From positions 930,001-994,000 of the forward strand of contig NZ_CP131913.1 in NCBI RefSeq assembly GCF_030704205.1: 64,000 nt of DNA, given 5' to 3'. The position numbers and the translations under genes are program-made. The DNA is from Halomonas alkalicola. Its GTDB lineage: Bacteria; Pseudomonadota; Gammaproteobacteria; Pseudomonadales; Halomonadaceae. Below, piece by piece: positions 43,569 to 52,692 of the stretch. The stretch's first letter is position 1. The number at the start of each line of letters is the position of its first letter. The notes below the pieces were generated by a model that had not been told where the DNA came from, did no database searches, and saw only the letters and a program-made list of their open reading frames with translations.

Positions 43569-43754
43569 CGGCATCTCCTGTGATAAGTGATTGCCACCGC
43601 ACGCTGAGAGGCATGGAAACTCGGGGCTGATCCGGCGGCAGGCCATTCGCGGAGGCGCTGTGAACCCTTCCCTGGGCGCTACCGACGCCTTCCCTGGCGT
43701 AGGACCTCCGCTCAAGCCTGCCCCCGGCGCCCCTGACAGCTCATTGGGTGCGTT

Positions 43755-44861
43755 TCAGCGCCCCGACTTGACGCGGTTCCAGACCCGGGTGCGCACGCGC
43801 TGCACGGCCAGCGGCTTCTCCTCGGCCACGTAGAGGTTGTCCATCACCTCCTGGTCGGGATAGATCGCCGGATCGTCGCGGATGGCCGGGTCGAGGAAGG
43901 CGTTGCCCGCCAGGTTGGGGTTGGCGTAGACCACGTACTCGGTGATCGCGGCGGCGATCTCGGGCTCCAGGATGAAATTGATGAAGGCGTGGGCGTTGTC
44001 CGGGTTCGGCGCATCGGCGGGGATCGCCATCATGTCGAACCAGAGCGCGGCGCCCTCCTTGGGGATGCTGTAGCGGATGGTGAAGTCGCGGCCCGCCTCC
44101 TCGGCGCGGTCGGCGGCCTGGAAGATGTCGCCTGAGTAGCCCGCCGCCACGCAGAGGTCGCCGTTGGCGAGATCGGTGATGTAGCGCGAGGAGTGGAAGT
44201 AGGTGACGTTGTTGCGCACCGCGGCGATCAGGTCACCGGCGGCCTCCAGGTCGGCGGTCTCCTCGGAGAGCGGCGAGAGCCCCAGGTAGGCCATGGCCGG
44301 CGAGAGCATCTCGTCGCCGGAGTCGAGCATGGAGATGCCGCAGCCCCCCTCGCGCAGGGCGGTGGTGATCTCGGGATCGAAGAGCAGCGCCCAGGAGTCC
44401 ACCGGGGCGTCGTCGCCGAGGATCTCGAGGACTCGCTCCTCGATGTAGCCGATGCCGTTGGTGCCCCACATGTAGGGGACCGAGTAGCGGCTGCCCGGGT
44501 CGACGAACTCCAGGTCGTCCATCAGCTCCGGGTTGAGGTTGGCCATGTTGGGCAGCTTGTCGTGGTCGAGCTCCCGATAGACCCCGGCGCTGATGTGGCG
44601 GGTCAGGTAGTGGTTGGAGGGCACCACCACGTCATAGCCGGAGCGGCCCGCCAGCAGGGCCGCATCGAGCACCTCGTTGCTGTCGTAGACGTCGTAGATC
44701 ACCTCGATGCCGGTGGCCTCGGTGAACTTCTCCAGGGTGTCCGGCGCGATGTAGTCCGACCAGTTGTAGATCCGTACCTCGCCCGCCGCCTGGGCGGCGG
44801 CGGCACCCAGCGCCAGGCCGGCGGCGGTCACGGCCAGTGAGAGTCGCTTGGCTTGCATCAT
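43755..44861 (-). CDS. potF: Putrescine-binding periplasmic protein PotF
   Basis: Solute-binding protein (368 aa) with a signal peptide (residues 1 to about 26, AAAAQA). The mature start EVRIYNWSDYIAPDTLEKFTEATG, read in parts, is diagnostic of PotF/PotD/SpuD. Ligand-pocket regions include SNEVLDAALLAGRSGYDVVVPS and VPYMWGTNGIGY. ATG 44861 is preceded by GAGG at eight bases. The leader contains AACAACAA, a candidate Hfq/Crc-type site. Several pot genes downstream are likely cotranscribed. Confidence 0.93.
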   Translation of the reverse strand: MMQAKRLSLAVTAAGLALGAAAAQAAGEVRIYNWSDYIAPDTLEKFTEATGIEVIYDVYDSNEVLDAALLAGRSGYDVVVPSNHYLTRHISAGVYRELDHDKLPNMANLNPELMDDLEFVDPGSRYSVPYMWGTNGIGYIEERVLEILGDDAPVDSWALLFDPEITTALREGGCGISMLDSGDEMLSPAMAYLGLSPLSEETADLEAAGDLIAAVRNNVTYFHSSRYITDLANGDLCVAAGYSGDIFQAADRAEEAGRDFTIRYSIPKEGAALWFDMMAIPADAPNPDNAHAFINFILEPEIAAAITEYVVYANPNLAGNAFLDPAIRDDPAIYPDQEVMDNLYVAEEKPLAVQRVRTRVWNRVKSGR

Positions 44862-44882
44862 CCTGATCACCTCTTCGGTCGC

Positions 44883-44890
44883 TTGTTGTT
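44883..44890 (-). promoter_or_regulatory. A-rich AAnAAnAA motif in the potF leader
   Basis: On the minus strand AACAACAA lies 21 bases before the potF ATG. It fits the AAnAAnAA motif used by Hfq/Crc for translational catabolite repression in Pseudomonas. The assignment is inference, as one short motif can occur by chance. Confidence 0.3.
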
Positions 44891-44968
44891 ATCGGTTACC
44901 CTGGGCCGGGCCCGATGAAGCCAGCGTAGCGACCCGCTTCGGGGGCGGTCTCAACGCTGGGGTGCGCA

Positions 44969-46315
44969 TCAGACACTCAGCAGCAGGAATTCCCGCTCCC
45001 AGGAGCTGATCACGCGCTTGAAGTTCTCGTTCTCCACCCGCTTGACCGCCACGAAGCCGGTCACGAACTTGCTGCCCATGTAGGTCTCCAGCTCGGCGCA
45101 GTGCTCCATGCGCTCCAGGGCCTGCTCCAGGGTGAAGGGCAGGCGCAGGTTGCGGCGCTCGAAGGCGCGCCCCTGCACCGGGGCCGAGGGGTTGAGCTTC
45201 TGGATCATCCCCAGGTAGCCGCACAGCAGGGACGCCGCGATGGCCAGGTAGGCGTTGGCGTCGGCTCCCGGCAGGCGGTTCTCGACCCGGCGGTTCTGGG
45301 GGCTGGAGTCGGGTACCCGCAGGCCGCAGGTGCGGTTCTCCTCCCCCCATTCGACGTTGACCGGCGCCGAGGTGTCGGGCAGGAAGCGGCGGAAGGAGTT
45401 GACGTTGGGAGCCATCAGCGGCAGCGCCTCGGGAATGAACTTCTGCAGCCCGCCGATATGGTGCAGGAAGAGCTGGCTCATGGTGCCGTCGGCGTTGGAG
45501 AAGACGCTCTTGCCGCTCTTCGCGTCCAGCACGCTCTGATGGATGTGCATGGCGCTGCCCGGCTCATTGGTCACCGGCTTGGCCATGAAGGTGGCGGCCA
45601 CGTCGTGCTTGAGCGCCGCCTCGCGCATGGTGCGCTTGAACAGGAAGACCTGGTCGGCCAGGGTCAGCGGGTCGCCGTGACGGAAGTTGATCTCCATCTG
45701 GGCGGTGCCCTCCTCGTGGATCAGGGTGTCGATATCCAGCCCCTGGGCCTCGCACCAGTCGTACATGTCCTCGAAGAGCGGGTCGAACTCGTTGGCGGCG
45801 TCGATGGAGAAGGACTGGCGGCCGGTCTCCTGGCGGCCGCTTCTGCCGATGGGCGGCTGCAGCGGCAGGTCCGGGTCCTCGCAGCGCTTGGTGAGGTAGA
45901 ACTCCATCTCCGGCGCCACGATGGGGCGCCAGCCCTGTTCGGCGTAGAGCGCCAGCACGCGCTTGAGCTGGTTGCGGGCGGAGAGCTCGATGGGATTGCC
46001 CATCTTGTCGAAGCAGTCGTGGATCACCTGGGCGGTGGGCTCCAGCGCCCAGGGCACCGGGTAGGCCGCCCCCGCATCGGGCTTGCAGACCATATCGATA
46101 TCGGCGGGGTCGAGCAGCGAATAGTAGATGTCGTCCTCGACGTAGTCGCCGGTCACCGACTGCAGCAGCACGCTCTCCGGCAGGCGCATGCCCTTCTCGG
46201 CCACGAACTTCGACACCGGGGTGATCTTGCCGCGGGCGATGCCGGTGATATCCGTCACCAGGCACTCCACCTCGGTGATGCGTCGCTCCTTCAGCCAGCT
46301 TTCCAGGTCTTTCAT
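44969..46315 (-). CDS. Glutamine-synthetase-like gamma-glutamylpolyamine ligase (second copy)
   Basis: A 448-aa GS-family ligase, starting MKDLESWLKERRITEVECLV. Catalytic motifs are VAPEMEFYLTKR, EEGTAQMEINF and GSAMHIHQSVLD. It resembles the Pseudomonas SpuB/SpuI-type enzymes, which glutamylate polyamines such as spermidine or putrescine. It lies between a second FAD oxidase and potF on the minus strand. Substrate is inferred from the neighbours and may differ from that of PuuA at 36832-38202. Confidence 0.88.
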   Translation of the reverse strand: MKDLESWLKERRITEVECLVTDITGIARGKITPVSKFVAEKGMRLPESVLLQSVTGDYVEDDIYYSLLDPADIDMVCKPDAGAAYPVPWALEPTAQVIHDCFDKMGNPIELSARNQLKRVLALYAEQGWRPIVAPEMEFYLTKRCEDPDLPLQPPIGRSGRQETGRQSFSIDAANEFDPLFEDMYDWCEAQGLDIDTLIHEEGTAQMEINFRHGDPLTLADQVFLFKRTMREAALKHDVAATFMAKPVTNEPGSAMHIHQSVLDAKSGKSVFSNADGTMSQLFLHHIGGLQKFIPEALPLMAPNVNSFRRFLPDTSAPVNVEWGEENRTCGLRVPDSSPQNRRVENRLPGADANAYLAIAASLLCGYLGMIQKLNPSAPVQGRAFERRNLRLPFTLEQALERMEHCAELETYMGSKFVTGFVAVKRVENENFKRVISSWEREFLLLSV

Positions 46316-46351
46316 GGGAACCTCGTCAGTCGCCCGGGGCCCGGGCGCTCG

Positions 46352-47659
46352 TCATAGTCGATCACGCAGCTTGTAGAAGGCGGTGGCCAGCACCAGCCGC
46401 GGCGTGCGCAGCCGCTCTCCGCCGGGAAAGCGCCGGTGGGGCATGGCGGCGAAGGCGTCGAAGCGCTCGCACTGGCCGGCCACCGCCTCCGCCATCAGCT
46501 TGCCGGCCAGCCCCGCCAGCGCCATGCCGTGGCCGGAGTAGCCCTGGGCATAGTAGAGCGTCTGGCCGATGCGGCCGAAGTCCGGCGCCCGGTTGAGGGT
46601 GATGGCCACCTCGCCGCCCCAGCGGTAGTCGATGGCGACGCCACGCAGCGCCGGGAAGAGCCGGGCGATCTTGGCGTCCATGCGCGCCTGAAGCCCCCTG
46701 GGCTCACGCCCGGTATAGCTCACCTCGCCGCCGTAGATCAGCCGCCGGTCGGCGGAGAGACGATAGTAGTCGAGGACGAAGTTGGCGTCCGAGAGGGCAT
46801 CGTTCTTCGGCAGCACCCGGGCGGCGCGGGCGGCGCCGAGGGGCTCGGTGGCGATGAGGTAGTTGGCGGCGCGCATCACCCGGCCGGTGAGCTCCGGCAC
46901 CAGGCGGTGCTGGAAGGCGTTGGTACCCAGCACCACGAAGTCGGCGGTGACGCTGCCGCCGGGCGTGACCACCCGGTGGGGAGTGCCGCGCTCGATCGCG
47001 AGCGCCGGACTGCCCTCGTGGAGCACCGCGCCGGCGTCGCGAGCGGCGCGGGCCAGCCCCAGGGTGTAGTTGAGCGGATGCAGGTGCCCCGCCTCGCTCT
47101 CGTGGAGCGCCCCGGGATAGGCATCGCTGACCACGCGCTCGCGCAGGGCCTCGCCCTCGAGCCAGGTCAGCGCCTCGTAGCCATAGTCTCGGGCCAGGCG
47201 GTCGCGGAAGGCCTTGAGCTCGCGCACGTGGCGCGACTTCACCGCGGCGTGCAGGTAGCCCCAGGCGAGATCGCAGGGGATGGCATGGCGCTCGATGAGC
47301 TCGGCGGTGAGGGCCACCGCCTCGCGGCTCATGGCCCAGATGTCACGGGCGGCGCCGAGGCCCAGCGCACGCTCCACGGTGGCGATGTCGGTGCCGAGCC
47401 CCGGCAGGATCTGGCCGCCGCTGCGCCCGGAGGCACCGAAGCCGATCTCGCTGGCCTCCAGCAGCACCACCGAATAGCCCCGCTCGGCCAGGTGCAGCGC
47501 CGCCGAGCAGCCGGTGATCCCGCCGCCGATCACGCAGACGTCGGCACGCACCTCCCCCGCCAGCGGGGGGCAGGGGCCAAGGTCGACGGCGATGGAGTCG
47601 CGGTACCAGGAAGCCGGACGTCGATCGAGGCTGGAAGGGGGGGTCGCCGATGCGGTCAT
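46352..47659 (-). CDS. FAD-dependent amine oxidase, PuuB-like (second copy)
   Basis: DAO-type flavoprotein (435 aa) with VIGGGITGCSAALHLAERGYS and GFGASGRSGGQILPGLGTDI near the N terminus and YYAQGYSGHGMALAGLAGK near the C terminus. It closely parallels the oxidase at 39304-40596. It is the promoter-proximal gene of the seven-gene polyamine run, 36 bases before the GS-like ligase. It probably oxidises a gamma-glutamylated polyamine. Confidence 0.85.
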   Translation of the reverse strand: MTASATPPSSLDRRPASWYRDSIAVDLGPCPPLAGEVRADVCVIGGGITGCSAALHLAERGYSVVLLEASEIGFGASGRSGGQILPGLGTDIATVERALGLGAARDIWAMSREAVALTAELIERHAIPCDLAWGYLHAAVKSRHVRELKAFRDRLARDYGYEALTWLEGEALRERVVSDAYPGALHESEAGHLHPLNYTLGLARAARDAGAVLHEGSPALAIERGTPHRVVTPGGSVTADFVVLGTNAFQHRLVPELTGRVMRAANYLIATEPLGAARAARVLPKNDALSDANFVLDYYRLSADRRLIYGGEVSYTGREPRGLQARMDAKIARLFPALRGVAIDYRWGGEVAITLNRAPDFGRIGQTLYYAQGYSGHGMALAGLAGKLMAEAVAGQCERFDAFAAMPHRRFPGGERLRTPRLVLATAFYKLRDRL

Positions 47660-47717
47660 GCGCAGTGCGCTCGTTGTTGTGGGATGGAGGGCCGTGCGGC
47701 CCTGCTCTCGGAACAGT

Positions 47718-47745
47718 TTGACATCAGCCGCCGCGAGATTGTCAA
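47718..47745. promoter_or_regulatory. TTGACA/TGTCAA inverted repeat before the polyamine operon
   Basis: TTGACA at 47718-47723 and its complement TGTCAA at 47740-47745 are separated by 16 bases, about 60-85 bases before the start of the minus-strand operon. On the minus strand the distal TTGACA could serve as a -35 box, but the -10 position is poor. The pair may be an operator. The rest of the 211-base gap is featureless. Confidence 0.3.
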
Positions 47746-47870
47746 GTATTCAATAACAACGCTACGCCTGGCAGCCGGGCAAAAATCACCGAAAGTCCAC
47801 CATCCTGGCCGCCAGATCCCATCCGCGACGCCTCAGGCGTCAAGAAATGACGACCAGAGCCCGCCAGGCC

Positions 47871-48617
47871 TCAGCCGCCACAGACCGGGCAGGCGGGATC
47901 CCGGGGCACCTTGAAGTGGCGCCACTGGCCGGTGAGGCCGTCGAAGGTGGAGAGCCCGCGATGGGGCGTGCCGGCCCCGCTGAGCAGCTTGATCGCCTCC
48001 AGCGCCTGGAAGCTGCCGATCAGCCCCACCAGGGGGGCCACCACGCCGCTCTCGGCGCAGGAGAGCGCCTCGTCCCCGCGATCGTCCGGGGGGTAGAGGC
48101 AGGCGTAGCAGGGGCCGTCGGGATCGCGGGGGTCGAACACCGCCAGCTGCCCCGAGAAGCGGATCGCCGCCCCGGAGACCAGCGGCACGCCGGCCGCGCG
48201 GCAGGCGGCATTGATGGCGTAGCGGCTGGAGAAGCGATCGGTGCAGTCGAGCACCACGTCGGCGTCGGCCACCGCCGCGGCCATGGCCTCGCCCTCCAGA
48301 TGAGCGGTCAATGTCTCGATCGTACAGCCGGGGTTCAGGGCCCGCGCCGAGTCCCGGGCGGACTCGGCCTTGTTGCGGCCCAGGTCCGCCTCGCCGTGGG
48401 CGATCTGGCGCTGCAGGTTGGAGAGCTCCACCGCATCGGCATCGGCCAGCGTCAGCCGCCCTACCCCGGCGGCGGCCAGGTAGAGGGCCACCGGGGAGCC
48501 GAGCCCGCCGGCGCCCACCACCAGGGCCCGGCCGGCCAGCAGCCGCTCCTGCCCCTCGATGTCGATCTGGGCCAGCATGATCTGGCGGCTGTAGCGCAGC
48601 AGGTCGGCGTCGTGCAT
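47871..48617 (-). CDS. moeB: MoeB/ThiF-type E1-like adenylyltransferase
   Basis: A 248-aa ATP-dependent enzyme that adenylates the C terminus of a ubiquitin-like sulfur carrier (MoaD or ThiS). Nucleotide-binding VVGAGGLGSPVALYLAAAG, the DADAVELSNLQRQ block and two Cys pairs for zinc (CYACLYP and CPVCGG) are visible. Without moaD/moaE or thiS neighbours the choice of MoeB over ThiF is tentative. In Pseudomonas moeB lies next to prmC-prfA, as here with the Lrp gene between. Confidence 0.88.
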   Translation of the reverse strand: MHDADLLRYSRQIMLAQIDIEGQERLLAGRALVVGAGGLGSPVALYLAAAGVGRLTLADADAVELSNLQRQIAHGEADLGRNKAESARDSARALNPGCTIETLTAHLEGEAMAAAVADADVVLDCTDRFSSRYAINAACRAAGVPLVSGAAIRFSGQLAVFDPRDPDGPCYACLYPPDDRGDEALSCAESGVVAPLVGLIGSFQALEAIKLLSGAGTPHRGLSTFDGLTGQWRHFKVPRDPACPVCGG

Positions 48618-48619
48618 GG

Positions 48620-49120
48620 TCACTTGTCCTCGAACTCCTCGATGTCGGGCACATGGAGGGAGAACTCCTCCTTCACCTCCTCCATCACCACATAGCTCTT
48701 GGACTCCTTGACCCCCGGCAGGGTCAGTACCACGTCGCCGAGCAGCTGCCGGTAGGCGGCCATCTCGGGGATGCGGCACTTCAGGATATAGTCGAACTGC
48801 CCGGAGACCAGGTGGCACTCCTGGATCTGCGGCAGCTTGGCCACGGCGCGACGGAACTCGTCGAACACCGCCGGCGACTGGGTCTCCAGGCTGATCTCCA
48901 CGAACACCAGCAGGTTGGCCTTGAGCGCCCGGGGGTCGAGCACCGCCTTGTAGCCGCGGATTACGCCCGCGCGCTCCAGGCGCTTGACCCGTTCGAGACA
49001 GGGCGTGGTGGAGAGCCCCACCTGGGCGGCGAGGTCGACGTAGGAGATGCGGGCGTTCTCCTGCAGGCAGCGCAGGATCTTGAGGTCGATGCGGTCGAGG
49101 GCGCGGGACTTGGCTTTCAT
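48620..49120 (-). CDS. Lrp/AsnC-family transcriptional regulator
   Basis: A 166-aa regulator with an N-terminal helix-turn-helix (about 10-60; ENARISYVDLAAQVGLSTTPCLERVKRL, read in parts) and a C-terminal RAM ligand-binding domain ending VVLTLPGVKESKSYVVMEEVKE. It is close to Lrp itself in sequence type. The start is ATG 49120 (MKAKSRALDRIDLKIL). It lies two bases before moeB. An AT-rich patch near 49235-49262 is the likely promoter. Targets cannot be predicted from the window. Confidence 0.88.
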   Translation of the reverse strand: MKAKSRALDRIDLKILRCLQENARISYVDLAAQVGLSTTPCLERVKRLERAGVIRGYKAVLDPRALKANLLVFVEISLETQSPAVFDEFRRAVAKLPQIQECHLVSGQFDYILKCRIPEMAAYRQLLGDVVLTLPGVKESKSYVVMEEVKEEFSLHVPDIEEFEDK

Positions 49121-49301
49121 GGGCGTGGCGGCTGCTCGGTCTCGGGAGTGGCAGAACGTGCCGGCGCGACAGTCGATCGGACTGAAAACCACCGCCAGGA
49201 GAGCGGCATCGTGGTCTTCAGGCATGAAATCACGGCGGCTTTAGGTGTTATTTTCTGATCAAGATGTACCACACCCCCGCCGATCACCGCCAGTTGAACC
49301 C

Positions 49302-50162
49302 TCAACGCCCTGGCCAGCGCCCCAGGCTGACCCGCTCGAGGCCGGCCAGGTCGCAGCGGGTCGCCACCTCGGCATAGCCGGCACTGATCAGGGCCTGGCG
49401 CACCGCCCCGCCCTGCTCGGCGCCGTGCTCGAGCATCAGCCAGCCCGCCACGGCCAGGTGCTCCCGGGCCGTGCGCACCAGGTGATGGAGGTCGGCCAGG
49501 CCGCCGTCGCCGGCCACGAGGGCGCTTGCCGGTTCGAAGCGCACGTCACCGCGGGCCAGGTGCGGGTCGTCGTCGGCCAGATAGGGGGGATTGGAGACGA
49601 TCAGCTCGAAGCGCTCGGCGGCCTCGCCCTCGGCGGCTTCCAGCGCGGAGAACCAGTCACTCTGGCGAAACACGGCGTTGGCGATGGCGAGCCGCTCGGC
49701 GTTGCGGCGGGCGAGCGCCACCGCCTCGGGACGCAGATCCACCCCCAGCACCCGCCAGCCCGGCCGCTCGCTGGCGAAGGCGAGCGCGATGGCGCCGGTG
49801 CCGGTGCCGAGATCCAGCAGGCGCCCGCCGGCCGCGCCCGCCTTCTCCAGGGCGGCCTCGACCAGGGTCTCGGTATCGGGGCGCGGGATCAGGGTGCTCG
49901 GCTCGGTGGCCAGGCGCAACCCCCAGAACTCCCGTTCGCCGGTGAGGTAGGCCACCGGCTCCCCCGCCTCGCGGCGCGCCAGCAGGGCGGCGAAGCGCTC
50001 GGCCGTGGCGGGGTCTGCCTCGCGATCCCCCCAGGTGTAGAGCCAGGTGCGATCGACCTCGAGCAGGTGGCAGAGCAGCACCTCGGCGTCGAGGCGCGGG
50101 GTGGGCGAGCCGGCCGCCGCCAGGCGCGCCGCCGACGCCACCAGCAGGGCATCGAGGCGCAT
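49302..50162 (-). CDS. prmC: Release factor glutamine methyltransferase
   Basis: Methylates the glutamine of the GGQ motif in RF1 and RF2. The 286-aa protein has an N-terminal helical domain and a SAM-binding domain with LLDLGTGTGAIALAFA and the substrate-binding NPPY motif in IVSNPPYLADDD. Its start overlaps the prfA stop by one base, coupling the modifier to its substrate. Confidence 0.97.
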   Translation of the reverse strand: MRLDALLVASAARLAAAGSPTPRLDAEVLLCHLLEVDRTWLYTWGDREADPATAERFAALLARREAGEPVAYLTGEREFWGLRLATEPSTLIPRPDTETLVEAALEKAGAAGGRLLDLGTGTGAIALAFASERPGWRVLGVDLRPEAVALARRNAERLAIANAVFRQSDWFSALEAAEGEAAERFELIVSNPPYLADDDPHLARGDVRFEPASALVAGDGGLADLHHLVRTAREHLAVAGWLMLEHGAEQGGAVRQALISAGYAEVATRCDLAGLERVSLGRWPGR

Positions 50163-51253
50163 CAGCTCTCCTGCTGCAGGGCGGCGAGCTGCTCCGCCTG
50201 GTACTCGTGGATCAGCGGCTCGATCACCTCGTCGAGCTGCTCGCCGCCGATCACCTCGGCCAGCTTGTAGAGGGTCAGGTTGATGCGGTGGTCGGTGACC
50301 CGCCCCTGGGGGAAGTTGTAGGTGCGGATGCGCTCGCTGCGATCGCCGGAGCCCACCAGGCTCTTGCGCTCGTCGGCCTGGGCCTGGCGGCGCGACTCAA
50401 CGGCGCTCTGCTTGAGGCGCGCGGCGAGCAGCGACATCGCCTTGGCGCGGTTCTTGTGCTGGCTGCGCTCCTCCTGGCACTCCACCACCACGCCGCTGGG
50501 CAGGTGGGTGATGCGTATCGCGGAGTCGGTGGTGTTGACGTGCTGGCCGCCGGCGCCGCTGGAGCGGAAGGTGTCGACCCGCAGGTCGGCGGGGTTGATG
50601 TCGATATCGCCCACCGCATCGGCCTCGGGCATCACCGCCACGGTGCAGGCGGAGGTATGGATGCGCCCCTGGGACTCGGTGGCCGGGACCCGCTGCACCC
50701 GGTGGGCGCCGGACTCGAACTTGAGCCGCGCGTAGACCCCCTCGCCCTTGATGCGCGAGATGATCTCCTTGTAGCCGCCCTGCTCGCCGTGGCTGGCGCT
50801 CACCACCTCGACCTTCCAGCCGTGCTGCTCGGCGTAGCGGGAGTACATGCGAAAGAGGTCACCGGCAAACAGCGCCGCCTCGTCGCCGCCGGTGCCGGCG
50901 CGCACCTCCAGGAAGACGCTGCGACCGTCGTCGGGATCCTTCGGCACCAGCAGCTGCTTGAGGCGCACCTCCATGGCCGCAAGCCTGTCGCGCCCCTCGG
51001 CCAGTTCCAGCTCGGCCAGCTCGCGCATCTCCGGGTCGCTGTCACCGGCGAGCTGCTCGGCGTCGGCGATATCGCCCTCCACGCCGCGGAACTCGCGCCA
51101 GGCCTCCACCAGGGGCTCGAGCTCGGCGTACTCGCGGGAATAGTCTCGGAAGCGGGGTTGGTCGCCGATCACCTCGGGCTCCGCCAACAGGGCGGCGAGC
51201 TCCTCGAAGCGCTCGCCGAAGGCGTCGAGGCGCTGACGCAGGGAAGCTTTCAT
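50162..51253 (-). CDS. prfA: Peptide chain release factor 1
   Basis: RF1 (363 aa) terminates at UAA and UAG. The peptide anticodon PAT (residues 190-192) and the catalytic GGQ (235-237 in [12 protein letters not shown]) are intact. It lies between hemA (8-base gap) and prmC, the order found in most gammaproteobacteria. Confidence 0.98.
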   Translation of the reverse strand: MKASLRQRLDAFGERFEELAALLAEPEVIGDQPRFRDYSREYAELEPLVEAWREFRGVEGDIADAEQLAGDSDPEMRELAELELAEGRDRLAAMEVRLKQLLVPKDPDDGRSVFLEVRAGTGGDEAALFAGDLFRMYSRYAEQHGWKVEVVSASHGEQGGYKEIISRIKGEGVYARLKFESGAHRVQRVPATESQGRIHTSACTVAVMPEADAVGDIDINPADLRVDTFRSSGAGGQHVNTTDSAIRITHLPSGVVVECQEERSQHKNRAKAMSLLAARLKQSAVESRRQAQADERKSLVGSGDRSERIRTYNFPQGRVTDHRINLTLYKLAEVIGGEQLDEVIEPLIHEYQAEQLAALQQES

Positions 51254-51261
51254 GGGTTGTC

Positions 51262-52530
51262 CTATCGGGTCTTGTCGGGGGCGGCGCCGAGCAGCAGGGC
51301 GCCGGCGGCCTCGAGCAGGTCGTGGCGTTCGGCGGAGGCGGCCTCGCGCAGCGCCACGGTGGGGCTGTGCAGTAACCGGTTGGTGAGCTGGTGCGCCAGG
51401 CGGCGCACCACCGCCTCGGGGTCCTCGCCGCGGCCAAGCCGCATCAGGGCCTGCTCCAGGGAGCGGTCGCGCAGCGTCTCGCCCCGGGAGCGGAAGTCGT
51501 GGATCAGCTCGCCGCCGCCGCGGATGCGCCGCTCGTGGAGCCAGGCGCCCACCCCGTGCTCGATCAGCGATTCGGCCTGGTCGGCGGCCACCTGGCGGTG
51601 GCGGCGGTTCTCCTCGATCACCTCCTGAAGGTCATCGACGGAGTAGAGGAAGATGTCGGCGAGCCTGCCCACCTCGGGCTCGATGTCCCGGGGCACGGCG
51701 ATGTCGACCATGAAGATGGGGCGGTGGCGGCGCGCCTTCAGCGCTCGCTCCACCATGCCCTTGCCGATGATCGGCAGCGGCGCCGCCGTGGAGGAGATGA
51801 CGATATCGGCCTCCACCAGCGCCTCGGGAATGGCGTCCAGGGTGATGGCGCGCCCGCCCAGGCTGCCGGCCAGCAGCTCGGCGCGCTCCCGAGTGCGGTT
51901 GGCCACGGTGATCTGGCGCACGCCGGCCTCGAAGAGGTGGCGCGCCACCAGCTCGATGGTCTCGCCGGCGCCGATCAGCAGGGCCCGGGCGCGACCGAAG
52001 TCATCGAAGATGCGGCTGGCCAGGCTGACCGCCGCATAGGCCACGGAGACGGGGTTGCGACCGATACCGGTCTCGGTGCGCACCTGCTTGGCCACTGCGA
52101 AGGTGTGCTGGAAGAGGCACTCGAGCTCCTTGCCGAGCCCGCGAGCCTCGCGGCTGGCCTGATAGGCATCCTTGAGCTGGCCGAGGATCTGCGGCTCGCC
52201 GAGCACCATGGAGTCGAGGCCCACCGCCACCCGCATCAGGTGGCGGGCGGCCTCGTTATCCAGATAGTGATAGGCGCAGGTCGAGAGATCCGCCACCGGC
52301 AGGCCATGGAAGCGACCCAGCCAGTCGAGGATCGCCATCTCCCCCTGGGGCTCGGTGACGCAGTAGAGCTCGGTACGATTGCAGGTCGAGAGAACCGCTG
52401 CTTCCTTGACCTGGGGCAAACCGCGCAGCTCGCCGAGCGCCGTTTCCAGCTGGGCGGGGGTAAAGGCCACCTGCTCGCGCACCTCGACGGTGGCGGTTCG
52501 ATGGTTGATTCCTAGGGCAAGCAGCGTCAT
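51262..52530 (-). CDS. hemA: Glutamyl-tRNA reductase
   Basis: First enzyme of C5-pathway haem synthesis, reducing Glu-tRNA to glutamate-1-semialdehyde. The 422-aa protein starts at ATG 52530 ([19 protein letters not shown]). The catalytic Cys50 is in [11 protein letters not shown]. The NADPH-binding domain with [16 protein letters not shown] and the C-terminal dimerisation helices follow. The frame extends 17 residues further up without family similarity. Confidence 0.98.
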   Translation of the reverse strand: MTLLALGINHRTATVEVREQVAFTPAQLETALGELRGLPQVKEAAVLSTCNRTELYCVTEPQGEMAILDWLGRFHGLPVADLSTCAYHYLDNEAARHLMRVAVGLDSMVLGEPQILGQLKDAYQASREARGLGKELECLFQHTFAVAKQVRTETGIGRNPVSVAYAAVSLASRIFDDFGRARALLIGAGETIELVARHLFEAGVRQITVANRTRERAELLAGSLGGRAITLDAIPEALVEADIVISSTAAPLPIIGKGMVERALKARRHRPIFMVDIAVPRDIEPEVGRLADIFLYSVDDLQEVIEENRRHRQVAADQAESLIEHGVGAWLHERRIRGGGELIHDFRSRGETLRDRSLEQALMRLGRGEDPEAVVRRLAHQLTNRLLHSPTVALREAASAERHDLLEAAGALLLGAAPDKTR

Positions 52531-52692
52531 CCGTCGGGCATCTTTGCTAGTGGTGGCCGGCCTTGGCGGCGTCCTGATCATTGGGCGTGGATTCTACCAT
52601 AGCGTCGCCCGCTTGGCCGCCTACGGTGGTGCGCTTTGCCCACGCCGGTCAAGCCGTTATGCTGACCCCTCGGCCCTGCCAGCGAGAACCCC

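Noticed and set aside
43575..43754. A small gene between potG and potF
   Set aside because: No frame has a start with a ribosome binding site. The stretch has weak hairpins (ACGCC-TTCCCT-GGCGT at 43685-43700) and a repeated CCTTCCCTGG, more consistent with an untranslated spacer.
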